Shown: one piece after another, positions 48,584 to 58,525 of the stretch
Layout of the letters: each line of letters starts with the position of its first letter
Numbering within the stretch: position 1 is the first letter of the stretch
DNA from: JADJWR01 sp963847675
GTDB lineage: Bacteria > Pseudomonadota > Gammaproteobacteria > Burkholderiales > Burkholderiaceae_F
Length of the DNA stretch: 64,000 nucleotides
Assembly: GCA_963847675.1 (NCBI GenBank)
Contig: CAWKAP010000002.1
Span: 186,001 to 250,000, forward strand
Reading direction: 5' to 3'
Made by a program: the position numbers and the translations under genes
The notes under the pieces: generated by a model
Seen by the model: the letters and a program-made list of their open reading frames with translations, nothing else
Databases searched by the model: none
Told to the model about the DNA's origin: nothing

Positions 48584-48592
48584 AAGACGCTC

Positions 48593-51202
48593 ATGTCGCG
48601 TGTGGCGAGCCGGTGCCGGAAGGCGATAGGCCATTCGCTGCGGCCAGTGTTCGCGCTCGTCATCGCCCTGCTGCCCATGCAGCTCGTCGCGCACAGCGTC
48701 GGCCAGCGGCAGACCACGAAGTACATGGCACCGGAAACGGTGCAGATGCTGATCGATCGCGCCGGCAACCCCAGCGAGACGCCCGGACTGAGGGCCGGCG
48801 ACATCGTCAGCTACATCATCCAGTTCAGCCCGGTGGCCAACGGTGCCACGTATGGCGTCGCCGGCTACGTCACCGACTACATCCCGCCGAACACCGAGGT
48901 CGTCGGCGCGTCGATCGTCGTGCCAAGCGGATCGGGATTCGTCAACGTCGCTCCCAGCCTGCCGGGGACGATCGACAACGGCTGGGGCGGCGGCCAGAGC
49001 AAGTTCTTCGGCCCCTTTGCTACCAGTGCCTTCGACCCGACCGGGATGTGCGCCAACGCCGGGTTCACCAACAACTGCAACGGCAGCCTGGCGCAACTGC
49101 ATGCCGACACCGGCATCTTCTTCTCGACCGATTCCCGTACTGCCGTCTTTCCGGCCGTGCCCACGCGCATCGCGCAGGGCACCAACGGCTACTTCGTCAC
49201 CCCGACGGGTGAAGGTCAGCTCAATGACATCGTAGGGAACCCCGGCACCGCCACAACACACAATCTGTGGGACGCGGCGATGACCAACGCATTCGGCTCG
49301 AAGAACCTGCCGGGCAGCTCGCCGAATTCAACGCAGCCGATCCTGTCGGACACCGGACGCAGCGGTGCGCCGTTCGGTGCCGGCTCGCCCGTCGCCGGGC
49401 CGCAGACCGGTTTCCCGCTCGACTACACGGCAGCGACCGGCCCCTGGCAGCGCATCGCCTATCCGGGATCACGCATCGGGTCGACGGCCAGCGGACCCGC
49501 CGTCGATGGCGACTCGACGTTCGACGCGCCGAGCGTCAGCGAGCCGCAGACCATCAAGGGCTCTCCCACCTCGCTCGGCCACGTGCTGTCGCCGTCCAAC
49601 CCGCTGCCATCGAGCACCAACGCGGTGCGCTGGGCGGTCGGCGGGCTGCTCGTCGGCGAGAACAAGTACGTGCGCATCAGCCTGCGCCTGCTCGCGACCC
49701 CGCCCGTCGACCGGGCTGATCAACGGCTCCGAGGTCTGGGGCGGCGACGCCGCGGGCAACGACAACGGCAAGGACAACCCGTGGCGTTACCACGTGCCGA
49801 GCGTCGCCGACAACAACTCCAATCTCTTCGTGTTGAAGTCGATCGTGTGCGTGTACTCGGGAGCCAACCTGCGTGCCGGGCAACGGTGCCTCGGTGCCCG
49901 CCGACGCGAAGATCCGCTACCGGGTCACCTACCTGAACACGGGCAATGTCGAGCAGACGAACGTCGTGCTGCGCGACATCCTGCCGACGAACACCAAGGC
50001 CAACTCGGTCAGCAATGCCACGGTGATCAGCGGCCCGAACATCCTGCCGTTCTCGCCGGCATCGCCGGCCGGGGGCGGCGCCACGATCACTTTCCAGACC
50101 ATCGCCTCGCTTGCCCCGGGCTATGGCGGCGCGATCGAGTACGACGTGCTGACCGATACCGGCAACGGGGACAGTGTCGTCAACACCGCAAACCTGACCA
50201 GCAGCCAGTTGCCTGCGCCCGGCGTCTCGTCGTCGGTCGTTTCCGCCGTGCAGAACTCCGCGCTCCTCAACGTCTCCAAGACGGTGACCCCGGGATCAAC
50301 AGTGCCGGGCGGCACGGTCACGTACACGATCACCGTACAGAACACCGGCCCCGCTGCCGCAAGTTCGATCGTGGTCGACGACTTCCTGCCCTCCGACGAC
50401 GGCGCCGGTGGGTCGAACAACGCGGCAACCCGATTCAACTTCGTCACCGGCTCCAGCAGTTTCAGCGGCATGACCGCCGTGACACCGACGTTGACGGCGC
50501 CGGCCACCGCCGCACCGTACGCCGGGCTGAACCGCCAGCAGGTGACGTGGAACTTCGGCTCGCAGACGCTCGCCGCCGGTGCCAGCTTCACGATCACCTT
50601 CCAGGCCACCGTCGGCGCCAGCGTGCCGACGCAGGTTGCAGGCCTATACCAACGACGCCAAGGTCACCTACGGCGGCGTCAGCGTGACCACCGTTGCAGC
50701 AGCCGGAGTGGTCGTGCGGCCGCCGGTATCGCTCACCCACGTCAAATCGGTGCAGGTGGTCAGCGATCCGTTCAACATCAGCACGAATCCGAAGGCCATT
50801 CCCGGCGCGGTCATGGAATACTCGCTGCAGATCGCCAACTCGGGCGGCGGCAGCGTGGACAGCAACACGGTCGATGTGGTCGACCCGGTCCCCGCGAACA
50901 CCCGGCTGTTTCTCGGCGACATCGGCAGCAGCGGCACCGGGCCTGTAGTCTTCGTCAATGGCGCACCGTCAAGCGGGCTGACTTGGACGTTCTCGTCGCT
51001 CGGAAGCGTCAGCGATGACCTCGAGTTCTCCAACAACGGCGGTTCGGCCTGGACCCACGTCCCGACGGTCGACGGCTCCGGTTTCGACGTGTCGGCCCCG
51101 CCGACCACGCACATCCGCATGCGCCCCAAGGGCGCGATGGCCGGCAATACCGGCAGCGGCAACCCGTCCTTCCAGCTTCGCTTTCGCGTGCGCATCAACT
51201 GA
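48593..51202 (+). pseudogene. Large exported DUF11-type protein 4, three +1 frameshifts
   Basis: ATG at 48593 starts 9 bp after the giant gene and gives a signal peptide (cleavage near LVAHS). The first frame holds a unique beta-rich domain (GDIVSYIIQFSPV, YVTDYIPPNTEVVG). It shifts near 49709, again near 49870, and again near 50640, each time by one extra base, and ends in frame at 51202. Later parts include two or more DUF11 domains (IRYRVTYLNTGNVEQTNVVLRDILP, LNVSKTVTPGSTVPGGTVTYT) and a C-terminal module with NPKAIPGAVMEYSLQI that closely repeats in the next gene. Restored size about 868 residues. Confidence 0.78.
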
Positions 51203-51305
51203 CAACTCATCGGAAGCCGCGACGGCCCTGATTTGAAGTACCTTTAATGTGTCCGCGAATGGAGTCTGCCCGGGTCGGGACACCCTTGACTGACCGGAAC
51301 GCGCA

Positions 51306-52784
51306 ATGAAATACCGGGCGACCCTCCTCCGAACCAGCTCGGCTGCGATCGCCGCGGCCGTGCTGGCAGGAAGCGCGTGGAGCCAGCCCTTCGGCGCCAA
51401 CCAGTGCGCCGCCGAACGCTTCGGCTCCGACCTGGTGTGCACAGCCAACGACGTCAGCCTGACCAACGTCGCGGTGCCCAGTGGCACGGTCCCATCCTGC
51501 ATCGGGGGCCAGTCGGTCACGCTCGACCTCGACGTGACGGTCAACACCGGCGGCCCGGCGCGCTGGGACATCGGCGTGTTCATCAGCCAGGACGGCAAGG
51601 ACCCGCAGTTCCTGCCCGGCAGCGGGGGTTCTGCCTCGTGCGCGGTGGCGACGCTGCCGTTCAGCCCGACCCCGTTTCGCAATCTCGACAACGACGGTTG
51701 CGGCGACATCCAGTCGCCGCCCGCGTCGGGCATCCTGCGCATGAACGGCGTGCAGTTGCTCTGCCAGGCCTACTCCGGCACCGCCGGCAAGCTCGGCGTG
51801 TCGTTCGTCGTGAGCTGGGACAACCAGGCGAGCCCGAGCGGCTCGACCTGCACCAGCAACCTCGACCCGGTGCCGAGCACGAAGAGCAAGTGCAACTCGC
51901 CGACCGCGCCGCTGCCCGTGGAGGTGGTCGTGCTGCCGGCCATCACCAAGAGCGATGGCCGCACCAGCATCACTCCGGGTGTGCCAACGACTTACTCGAT
52001 CACGATCACGAACACGACGGGGACCACGTTGACGGGCGCAGCATTCAGCGACCCGCCGGTGACGAATCTGAGCGTCTCGTCCGTGACCTGCACGGCCGCC
52101 GGCGGCGCAACCTGCCCGGTGGGGTTCACGGTGGCGCAGATGCAGGGCGGCGTAATCACCCTTCCTTCGATGCCGGTGGCGTCGAGTTTGACGTTCAGCG
52201 TCACGGCGACGGTCACCGGCAACGCCAGCGGCAGCATCAGCAACACGGCGTTCGTCACCGTACTCGGCCAGAGCAACAGCGCGACCGACACCAATACGCT
52301 GGTCTTTCCTTCGCTCACGCACCTGAAGACCTCGACGCTGGTATCGGATCCGGTCAACGGCGCGGTCAATCCGAAGCACATCCCGGGCGCCGTGGTCGAC
52401 TACACGCTGCTGGTGACCAACACGGGAGAGGGCACGGCCGACCCCGACAGCGTCGCCGTCGTCGACCCGATCCCGGCCAACACGCGCCTCTTCGTCGGCG
52501 ATCTTGCGGGCGCCGGTTCCGGACCCGTGGCCTTCGTCAACGGCGCGCCGTCGAGTGGCCTGAGCTGGACCTACACCTCGCTGGGCAACGGCAGCGACGA
52601 CCTCGCGTTCTCCAACAACGGCGGTTCGACCTGGACCCATACGCCAGCAGCCGACGCCTTCGGCTTCGACGTGTCGGTTCCGCCGACCACCCACATCCGC
52701 ATGAGCCCGAAGGGAACCATGGCGGGCAGCAGCGGCAGCGGCAACCCGTCGTTCCAGCTGCGGTTCCGCATCCGCATCGACTGA
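51306..52784 (+). CDS. Exported Cys-containing DUF11-type protein 5
   Basis: The 492-residue protein has a signal peptide (cleavage near AWS). The N-terminal half (to about 210) contains about ten cysteines, for likely disulfides, and an acidic GCGDI segment. A DUF11-type domain follows (ITKSDGRTSITPGVPTTYSI) and the C-terminal module (NPKHIPGAVVDYTLLV, VVDPIPANTRLFVGD, FQLRFRIRID) is about two-thirds identical by eye to that of the preceding gene, which points to duplication. Intact. It closes the surface cluster. Confidence 0.82.
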   Translation: MKYRATLLRTSSAAIAAAVLAGSAWSQPFGANQCAAERFGSDLVCTANDVSLTNVAVPSGTVPSCIGGQSVTLDLDVTVNTGGPARWDIGVFISQDGKDPQFLPGSGGSASCAVATLPFSPTPFRNLDNDGCGDIQSPPASGILRMNGVQLLCQAYSGTAGKLGVSFVVSWDNQASPSGSTCTSNLDPVPSTKSKCNSPTAPLPVEVVVLPAITKSDGRTSITPGVPTTYSITITNTTGTTLTGAAFSDPPVTNLSVSSVTCTAAGGATCPVGFTVAQMQGGVITLPSMPVASSLTFSVTATVTGNASGSISNTAFVTVLGQSNSATDTNTLVFPSLTHLKTSTLVSDPVNGAVNPKHIPGAVVDYTLLVTNTGEGTADPDSVAVVDPIPANTRLFVGDLAGAGSGPVAFVNGAPSSGLSWTYTSLGNGSDDLAFSNNGGSTWTHTPAADAFGFDVSVPPTTHIRMSPKGTMAGSSGSGNPSFQLRFRIRID

Positions 52785-52825
52785 AACCGGTGCGCTAACG
52801 TCGCGGCGAATCCCGGACGCCGCCG

Positions 52826-53620
52826 ATGATCATCGACACTCACGCGCACGTGTTCACGCGCGCCCTGCGCGCCGCGCCTGACGCCCGCTACGTGCCCGCG
52901 TACGACGCTGCGCTGACCGAATACCTGCGCGAACTCGACGCGCACGGCGTCGATGCCGGAGTGCTGGTGCAGCCGAGCTTCCTCGGCACGGACAACGGGC
53001 ACCTGCTGCAGGCACTGGCATGCGCGCCAGGGCGGCTGCGCGGCGTGGCGGTGATCGACGAGCGCACCGGCGAAGCCGAACTGGCGCGCCTGCACGCGGC
53101 CGGCATCCGCGGCCTTCGCGTCAACCCGTTCCAGCGCGAGGCGCGGCCGCAGCTGCGGTCGGCGCCGTGGCGCGCCCTGCTGGCACGGGTCGCCGCGCTG
53201 GGCTGGCACGTCGTCGTGCACGAGGAAGGCGACGCACTGATCGACCTCCTCGGACAACTGCATGACTGTCCGGCGCCGCTGGTGATCGACCATCTGGGCC
53301 GTCCGGGGGTGGACGCGTCGCGCAATGCTGCTGTCGAGCGCGCCGTCCTTGGGCACGCCGAACGAGGCGTCGTGTTCGTCAAGTTGTCGGCGCCTTATCG
53401 GGGCGATGCGGCAGCGATGGCACACGCTGCCGCCCGCTATCGCGGCGCGCTCGGTGCGCAGCAGCTCCTGTGGGGCAGTGACTGGCCCTGGCCGAACTTC
53501 GAAAACCGGCATGACTACGCGGCGATGCTCGCCTGGCTCGATGAGGTGGTCCCGCAGCGCGAGCACCGCGCCGCCATGCACACGGCGGCGGCGCAGCTGT
53601 ACGGCTTCGCCGGGAACTGA
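52826..53620 (+). CDS. Amidohydrolase-2 family metal-dependent hydrolase
   Basis: The 264-residue TIM-barrel protein has DTHAHVF near the N-terminus (metal-binding His pair), VVHEEGD, IDHLGRPG and LLWGSDWPWPN (catalytic Asp). This pattern fits dicarboxylic-lactone or 2-pyrone hydrolases. It starts 41 bp after the surface cluster but looks unrelated to it. Substrate unknown. Confidence 0.85.
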   Translation: MIIDTHAHVFTRALRAAPDARYVPAYDAALTEYLRELDAHGVDAGVLVQPSFLGTDNGHLLQALACAPGRLRGVAVIDERTGEAELARLHAAGIRGLRVNPFQREARPQLRSAPWRALLARVAALGWHVVVHEEGDALIDLLGQLHDCPAPLVIDHLGRPGVDASRNAAVERAVLGHAERGVVFVKLSAPYRGDAAAMAHAAARYRGALGAQQLLWGSDWPWPNFENRHDYAAMLAWLDEVVPQREHRAAMHTAAAQLYGFAGN

Positions 53621-53630
53621 GCCCGCGTCG

Positions 53631-54194
53631 CTAGAGTCGCTCGCCGGCGACCAGCGTCAGCACGCCGAGCAGCACGAAGAGCAACGCAGCGATCCAGCGC
53701 ATCCACGTCATGTTGACGCGGTGCGCCAGCGTCTCGCCCAGCCACACGGCCGGCGCGTTGGCGACCAGCATGCCGAGCGTGGTCCCCATGACGACTGCGG
53801 CGAGCGCGTCGAAACGCGCCGCCAGCGCGACCGTGGCGAGCTGGGTCTTGTCGCCCATCTCGACCCAGAAGAACGCCACCAGCGTCGTCAGGAACACGCT
53901 GCCGTCGGAGTACTCGCGATCCTCGTCGAGCGTGTCGGGCTTGAGCGCCCACAGGCCGAAAGCAAAGAAGGACAGCGCGACGATCCATTTGAGCGCCGTC
54001 GGCGAGACCAGCGTGGCCAGCCAAGCGCCAACCCAGCCGGCCAGGAAATGGTTGGCCAGCGTGGCGACGAAGATGCCGGCAATGATCGGCCACGGGCGCT
54101 TCAGCTTCGCAGCCAGCACGAAGGAAAGCAGCTGCGTCTTGTCGCCCATCTCGGCGAGCGCCACCAGTGCGGTGGAGACGAACAGTGCTTCCAT
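53631..54194 (-). CDS. TMEM165/GDT1 family transporter (UPF0016)
   Basis: The 187-residue membrane protein has two copies of the EMGDKTQ motif (about residues 15-21 and 112-118), the hallmark of GDT1-type Mn2+/Ca2+ exporters, each in its own helical bundle. In bacteria these proteins mostly export manganese. I found no yybP-ykoY-type manganese riboswitch in the short upstream gap. Confidence 0.9.
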   Translation of the reverse strand: MEALFVSTALVALAEMGDKTQLLSFVLAAKLKRPWPIIAGIFVATLANHFLAGWVGAWLATLVSPTALKWIVALSFFAFGLWALKPDTLDEDREYSDGSVFLTTLVAFFWVEMGDKTQLATVALAARFDALAAVVMGTTLGMLVANAPAVWLGETLAHRVNMTWMRWIAALLFVLLGVLTLVAGERL

Positions 54195-54237
54195 GACGAA
54201 CGGCGCTAGCGCGGCAACGCGCCGCCATCAGCAACGA

Positions 54238-54489
54238 TCACCATCTCCCGCCGCGCCCGCCGCGCCTGAGCAGCGCCGAAACGATGGCCCACGGCACCAT
54301 CACTGCAGCAAGAATAAGCGCCACGACAAACGCGATCAGAACCACCGCGCCGCCCAGCCCGAGCAGGATCACCACCCACGCTGCCGCGCTCGCCAGTACC
54401 ACGGCGGCCGCAACGCACACGACCACCAGCAGCACCAGGCGCGCCAGCGGGCTGCGGACCTCTTCGCCGTTGATGATGATTCGCGGCAT
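54238..54489 (-). CDS. Small membrane protein of unknown function
   Basis: The 83-residue protein has a short polar N-terminus (MPRIIINGEEVRSP), two long hydrophobic stretches covering about residues 16-70 and a basic glycine-arginine tail (RRGGRGGRW). It resembles no family I know. It lies 43 bp upstream of the GDT1 gene. ATG at 54489 preferred to a start at 54519. Confidence 0.6.
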   Translation of the reverse strand: MPRIIINGEEVRSPLARLVLLVVVCVAAAVVLASAAAWVVILLGLGGAVVLIAFVVALILAAVMVPWAIVSALLRRGGRGGRW

Positions 54490-54593
54490 CGGACCGGTTG
54501 AAGTTCGACCAACCCGCATTGTCGCCGATCGGATGCCGCCGCATCGGCCGGCGCGTGCCCCTTTGCGATACTGTGCCCGACCATGATGCTTCG

Positions 54594-56093
54594 ATGAACC
54601 CTCCCGTCGACAGTTCCAAGACGCCGGCCATCAAGCCTGCGCCATGTGCGCTCGTCTTCGGCGCCAGCGGCTACATCGGCACCAACCTCGTGCCGCGCCT
54701 GGTGCGCGAAGGCTGGCGCGTGCGCGCCGCGGCGCGCAATCCGAAGGTGCTGCAGGCGCGTTGCGACGACCCGACCTGGCGCGCGGTGGATCTCGTTGCC
54801 GGCGACGCGCTGCAGCCGGAGACACTGTCCGCCGCGCTCGCCGGCGTCGACATCGCCTACTACCTGGTGCACTCGATGGCGGCCGGTCGCGACTTCGGCC
54901 GGCTCGACCTCGTGGCGGCGGAAAACTTCGCACGCGCTGCCGCGGCCGCCGGTGTCAGGCGCATCGTTTACCTGGGTGGCCTGGTGCCGAAGGACGCCGA
55001 TTCGGAGCACCTCGTCTCGCGCAAGGAAACCGGCGACCGGCTGCGCGCCGGACCGGTGCCGGTGACCGAGATCCGCGCCGGCATCATCGTGGGCGCGGGC
55101 TCGGCGGCGTACGAGGTGATGCGCGACCTCGTCTACAACCTGCCGCTGATGGTCACGCCGCGCTGGGTGCAGAGCAGGTCGAGCCCGATCGCGCTCGCCA
55201 ACCTGCTCGAGTACCTGGTGCGCGTGGCCTCGCTGCCGCAGGCGGAAGGCCGCGTCTTCGACGCCGGCGGACCCGAATACCTGAGCTACGCGACGATGAT
55301 GCGCCAGTTCGGCGAGATGATCGGCAGGCATCCGCGCATCGTGCCGGTGCCGGTGCTGACACCGAAGCTTTCCAGCTACTGGCTGGCGCTGATCACCACC
55401 GTGCCGGCAAACATCGCCCGCGCACTGATCGGCGGGCTCAAGCACGACATCCCGGCCGACGACGCGGCGCTACGTCAGCTCGTGCCGCAGAAGCTGCTGA
55501 CGTTCAGGGAGTCGGTCGCCGCCGCCCTCGACGCGGAAAAAGCGCACACGGTTGCCGCGCGCTGGACCGAAGGCGCGCTGATGTTCCGCGGCGGTCGCCA
55601 CGACTACGCCTTCTACGCGAAACGCGCCGCCGGCAGCGCGGTGGCAAGCGCGACGCCGGCCGCGGTATGGAAGATCGTCACTCAACTGGGCGGCGACGTC
55701 GGCTACTTCTATGCCGCGCCACTGTGGACGATTCGCGCATGGATCGACTGGCTGGCCGGCGGGCCGGGACTCACCAGGGGGCGGCGCCATCCGACCGACC
55801 TGCGCGTCGGCGACACCATCGACTACTGGACCGTGATGGCGCTCGAAGTCGAGCGACGGCTGACGCTCGACTTCGGCATGCGCGCTCCGGGGGCCGGCGT
55901 CATCGAGTTCGAGATCGAACCGCTCGACGCCGGGCACACGCGCGTGACCGTCACCGCGTACTGGCACCCGCAGGGCGTGTGGGGCCTCCTGTACTGGTAC
56001 GCACTGGTGCCCGCGCACCTGTTCATCTTCAAGGGCATGACACGCGAGATCGCGCGGCGCGCCGAGCGCGTCGACAGCATTGCTCGACGCTGA
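54594..56093 (+). CDS. NAD(P)-binding SDR-like protein fused to DUF2867
   Basis: The 499-residue protein has an N-terminal Rossmann fold (VFGASGYIGTNLVPRL near residue 20) of the NmrA/YbjT type and a C-terminal DUF2867 domain (about 320-490, with GRRHPTDLRVGDTIDYW and VTAYWHPQGVWGLLYWY). This fusion is common in proteobacteria; its reaction is not known. ATG at 54594 was preferred over one at 54498. Confidence 0.85.
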   Translation: MNPPVDSSKTPAIKPAPCALVFGASGYIGTNLVPRLVREGWRVRAAARNPKVLQARCDDPTWRAVDLVAGDALQPETLSAALAGVDIAYYLVHSMAAGRDFGRLDLVAAENFARAAAAAGVRRIVYLGGLVPKDADSEHLVSRKETGDRLRAGPVPVTEIRAGIIVGAGSAAYEVMRDLVYNLPLMVTPRWVQSRSSPIALANLLEYLVRVASLPQAEGRVFDAGGPEYLSYATMMRQFGEMIGRHPRIVPVPVLTPKLSSYWLALITTVPANIARALIGGLKHDIPADDAALRQLVPQKLLTFRESVAAALDAEKAHTVAARWTEGALMFRGGRHDYAFYAKRAAGSAVASATPAAVWKIVTQLGGDVGYFYAAPLWTIRAWIDWLAGGPGLTRGRRHPTDLRVGDTIDYWTVMALEVERRLTLDFGMRAPGAGVIEFEIEPLDAGHTRVTVTAYWHPQGVWGLLYWYALVPAHLFIFKGMTREIARRAERVDSIARR

Positions 56094-56136
56094 AGCCATA
56101 CCGGGACGGGGCAACCGATGCCCCAGGGCCACGACC

Positions 56137-56583
56137 TCAGCCGTGCACCAGCAGGACCGGTACGCTTGCGCGGCGCGCCACGCCTTCGGCGACGCTGCCC
56201 AGGAGAAGCCGCTCGGCTCCGCTGCGGCCATGCGTGCCGAGCACGAGCAGGTCCGCAGGCCAGGCGTGCGCCTCCTGCACGATCTGGCTCGGCACGCGCT
56301 GACCCGGCGCACCGGTCTCGACGAGGCTCGTCTCGACCGGCACTCCGGCGGCGCGCGCGGTCTCGAGCGCGGCAGTCACGGTCCTCTCGCCCTCCGCGCG
56401 GCGCGCGGCGGCGAGGCGCTGCGTATCCACCGCGAGTTCGGGCCCGAGCGCCAGCCAGCCCATGTCGACGACATGCAGTACGCGCAGTACGGCGCCAAAC
56501 GCCTTGCTCAAGGCGATCGCGTGCGCGACCGCGCGCGCTGAACCCGGACTGCCGTCGACGGCGACAAGGATGCGTGCGTACAT
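56137..56583 (-). CDS. Universal stress protein UspA family
   Basis: The 148-residue protein has the ATP-binding UspA pattern: VAVDGSPGSARA at the N-terminus and GTHGRSGAERLLLGSVAEGV near the C-terminus (G-2x-G-9x-G(S/T)). Its start overlaps the alpha/beta hydrolase stop by one base, so they share an operon. Confidence 0.92.
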   Translation of the reverse strand: MYARILVAVDGSPGSARAVAHAIALSKAFGAVLRVLHVVDMGWLALGPELAVDTQRLAAARRAEGERTVTAALETARAAGVPVETSLVETGAPGQRVPSQIVQEAHAWPADLLVLGTHGRSGAERLLLGSVAEGVARRASVPVLLVHG

Positions 56584-57377
56584 CAGTTGCTCCTCTCGGT
56601 TCGGTCAGGCGGCGGGGTCGTCCGGATCCAGTCGCCGACATACGCGGCGACCTGCTCCCACCCCGGCTCGCCAACGACCCAGTGGGCGTGCCCCTCGAAT
56701 TCCTTGTACGTCGATACGGTTTCGTATTTCCGAGCCACCTGGCGCACGACCCATGCGGGGGTGATCCGGTCCTGGGCGCCTGCAACGACAAGCACCGGAC
56801 AGCCCAGCTTCGACTCATCGACCCGAGACGCGCCGTGCGCATCGAGGAACCAGTAGCCGATCTCGAAGATCGCACGGCCCGAGTCGTAGACCATCCTGTC
56901 GTAGATGCGCCTTCGCTCCGCTTCGGGCAGAAGATGCAGCATCGAATAGGTCGCCTCGCCGAAGGTCGGGCGGACCGGCCTGCGCCAGAAACCCCAGGTC
57001 GTCTGGATCGACCAGAAGCTGTGGATCACCGACGGCGCGATGGCCAGGATGCCGGCCGGGGCGGCAGGAGCCAGGAGCACGAGCGACCTCGCGAGTCCGC
57101 GCGCGCCCAGGATCTGCGCCAGCAGGCCACCCATCGAGTGTCCCATCAGGATCGGCCGGGCTCGCAGCCGCTTCAGTTCCCGTTCGACGGCGTCCGCGTA
57201 ATCGAGCAAACCCGTCGTCCCGAGTCGCGGATCGGGCGGGCTGCGCGGATCAACGTCGTGGTACGGCAGCGTGGTCGCCACGCAGCGGTATCCCCGGCGC
57301 TCGAGCACCGACCGGTAGTTCTCCCAGTACCACGGCCCGCCCCACAGGCCGTGAATCATGAAAATCGTTTCAGCCAT
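56583..57377 (-). CDS. Alpha/beta hydrolase
   Basis: The 264-residue protein has an oxyanion segment HGLWGGPW, the nucleophile elbow GHSMGG (Ser), an Asp in GAQDRI and a catalytic His in GHAHWV. Substrate unknown; esterase or lipase-like activity is likely. Confidence 0.87.
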   Translation of the reverse strand: MAETIFMIHGLWGGPWYWENYRSVLERRGYRCVATTLPYHDVDPRSPPDPRLGTTGLLDYADAVERELKRLRARPILMGHSMGGLLAQILGARGLARSLVLLAPAAPAGILAIAPSVIHSFWSIQTTWGFWRRPVRPTFGEATYSMLHLLPEAERRRIYDRMVYDSGRAIFEIGYWFLDAHGASRVDESKLGCPVLVVAGAQDRITPAWVVRQVARKYETVSTYKEFEGHAHWVVGEPGWEQVAAYVGDWIRTTPPPDRTERSN

Positions 57378-57500
57378 TCATGCTCGCGCCCATAGCTCGA
57401 GAGAAGCAGAACCGCGACCACGATCTTCGACGTCATATCGACCGTCCCGACGGCCCATGGCGTGCACCGCGTCGCCACCGCACGGCGCCTTGCAACATCG

Positions 57501-58523
57501 TCAAAGGAGCATCCGCAAGGCGGCGACGACACGCGCGTTCTCCTCCGGCAGCGCCGTCGTGACGCGCATCACCCCGCGGCCGAGTCGCGGATCGCCGAGG
57601 GGCTTGACCAGGATGCCCTGCTCACGCAGCCGCACGGCCAGCGCTCCCGCATCGTGCGGCGCGAAGTCGGCGAGAAAGAAGTACGTCCTCGTCGGCCAGG
57701 TGCGCACACCGAGCGAGCGCAGTTCCGTCGCCAGCTCCTCTGTCCACGCCCGCAATTCGGCCGCGCGGGCGAGGATGCGGTCTTCGTGCGTGAGGGTGGC
57801 GATCGCCGCCGCTTCGCTGGCCCGCGCCAGCGGATAGGCGTCGTTGCTGCCGTTCAGTTCCGCGGCGATCGACTCGGGCAGCACGGCGTAGCCGACGCGG
57901 AAGCCGGCCAGGCTGTGCGCCTTCGACAGCGTGCGCGTGACGAGCAGGTTCGGATGGCGCGGCACGAGCGGCACGACCGATTCTCCGGCCAGGCCGATGA
58001 ACGCCTCGTCGACCAGGAACAGCGTCTGCGGATGGCTGCGCAGCAGGTCGGGCAGGGGCCGCATGTCGAACGTGCCGCCGTTCGGGTTGTTGGGGTTGAC
58101 GACGACCACCAGCGTCGTTTCGCGCGGGATCTCCAGACTCGCCAGGTCGACGTCGAAGTTGCGTTCCGGCAGCAGCCTTGTCTCCGTGTACCGCCGGGCG
58201 ATCTGCGGGAACAGCGGGTAGGTCGGCGTCAGCAGGTGCACCTGCTGGCCATAGCGGTCGAAAAGCTGTCGCAGGATCAGTTCCGAGCCGGCATTGATGT
58301 GGACATGCGACTCGCCAATGCCGAGCCGCTGCGCGAGCAGGCGTTTCAGCGGCGCCGAGTACGCCTCGGTGTAATAGTTGCTGCGCGGCAGTTCCGCCTG
58401 TGCGGCGGCAATGGCTTCCGCCAGCGGCGGAAGCGGGTTCTCGCACAGCAGCAGCTTGATGCCGGCGAACGAGCCGCCGCCCTTCTGCGCCACCGCGCTC
58501 TGATGATGGTCAGCGCTGTCCAT
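57501..58523 (-). CDS. HisC-like aminotransferase (class I/II, PLP)
   Basis: The 340-residue protein has the aminotransferase pattern: NYYTEAY near the substrate site, VVNPNNPNGG, DEAFIGL and the PLP-binding Lys in TLSKAHSLAGFR, then an Arg in MRVTTAL. Closest to histidinol-phosphate aminotransferases (HisC) and threonine-phosphate decarboxylases (CobD). Not in a histidine operon; it follows a ZIP transporter by 2 bp. The exact substrate is open. Confidence 0.85.
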   Translation of the reverse strand: MDSADHHQSAVAQKGGGSFAGIKLLLCENPLPPLAEAIAAAQAELPRSNYYTEAYSAPLKRLLAQRLGIGESHVHINAGSELILRQLFDRYGQQVHLLTPTYPLFPQIARRYTETRLLPERNFDVDLASLEIPRETTLVVVVNPNNPNGGTFDMRPLPDLLRSHPQTLFLVDEAFIGLAGESVVPLVPRHPNLLVTRTLSKAHSLAGFRVGYAVLPESIAAELNGSNDAYPLARASEAAAIATLTHEDRILARAAELRAWTEELATELRSLGVRTWPTRTYFFLADFAPHDAGALAVRLREQGILVKPLGDPRLGRGVMRVTTALPEENARVVAALRMLL

Positions 58524-58525
58524 GC

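Noticed and set aside
45323..49261. Long open frame on the minus strand (over 1300 codons) opposite the giant DUF11 gene
   Set aside because: It is a by-product of high GC codon use in the real gene; its translation is rich in Arg, Ala and Val without recognisable domains, and it has no ribosome site.
56108..56124. GGGGC-N7-GCCCC hairpin between the SDR-DUF2867 gene and uspA as a terminator
   Set aside because: Only a 5-bp stem without a T-run; too weak to call.
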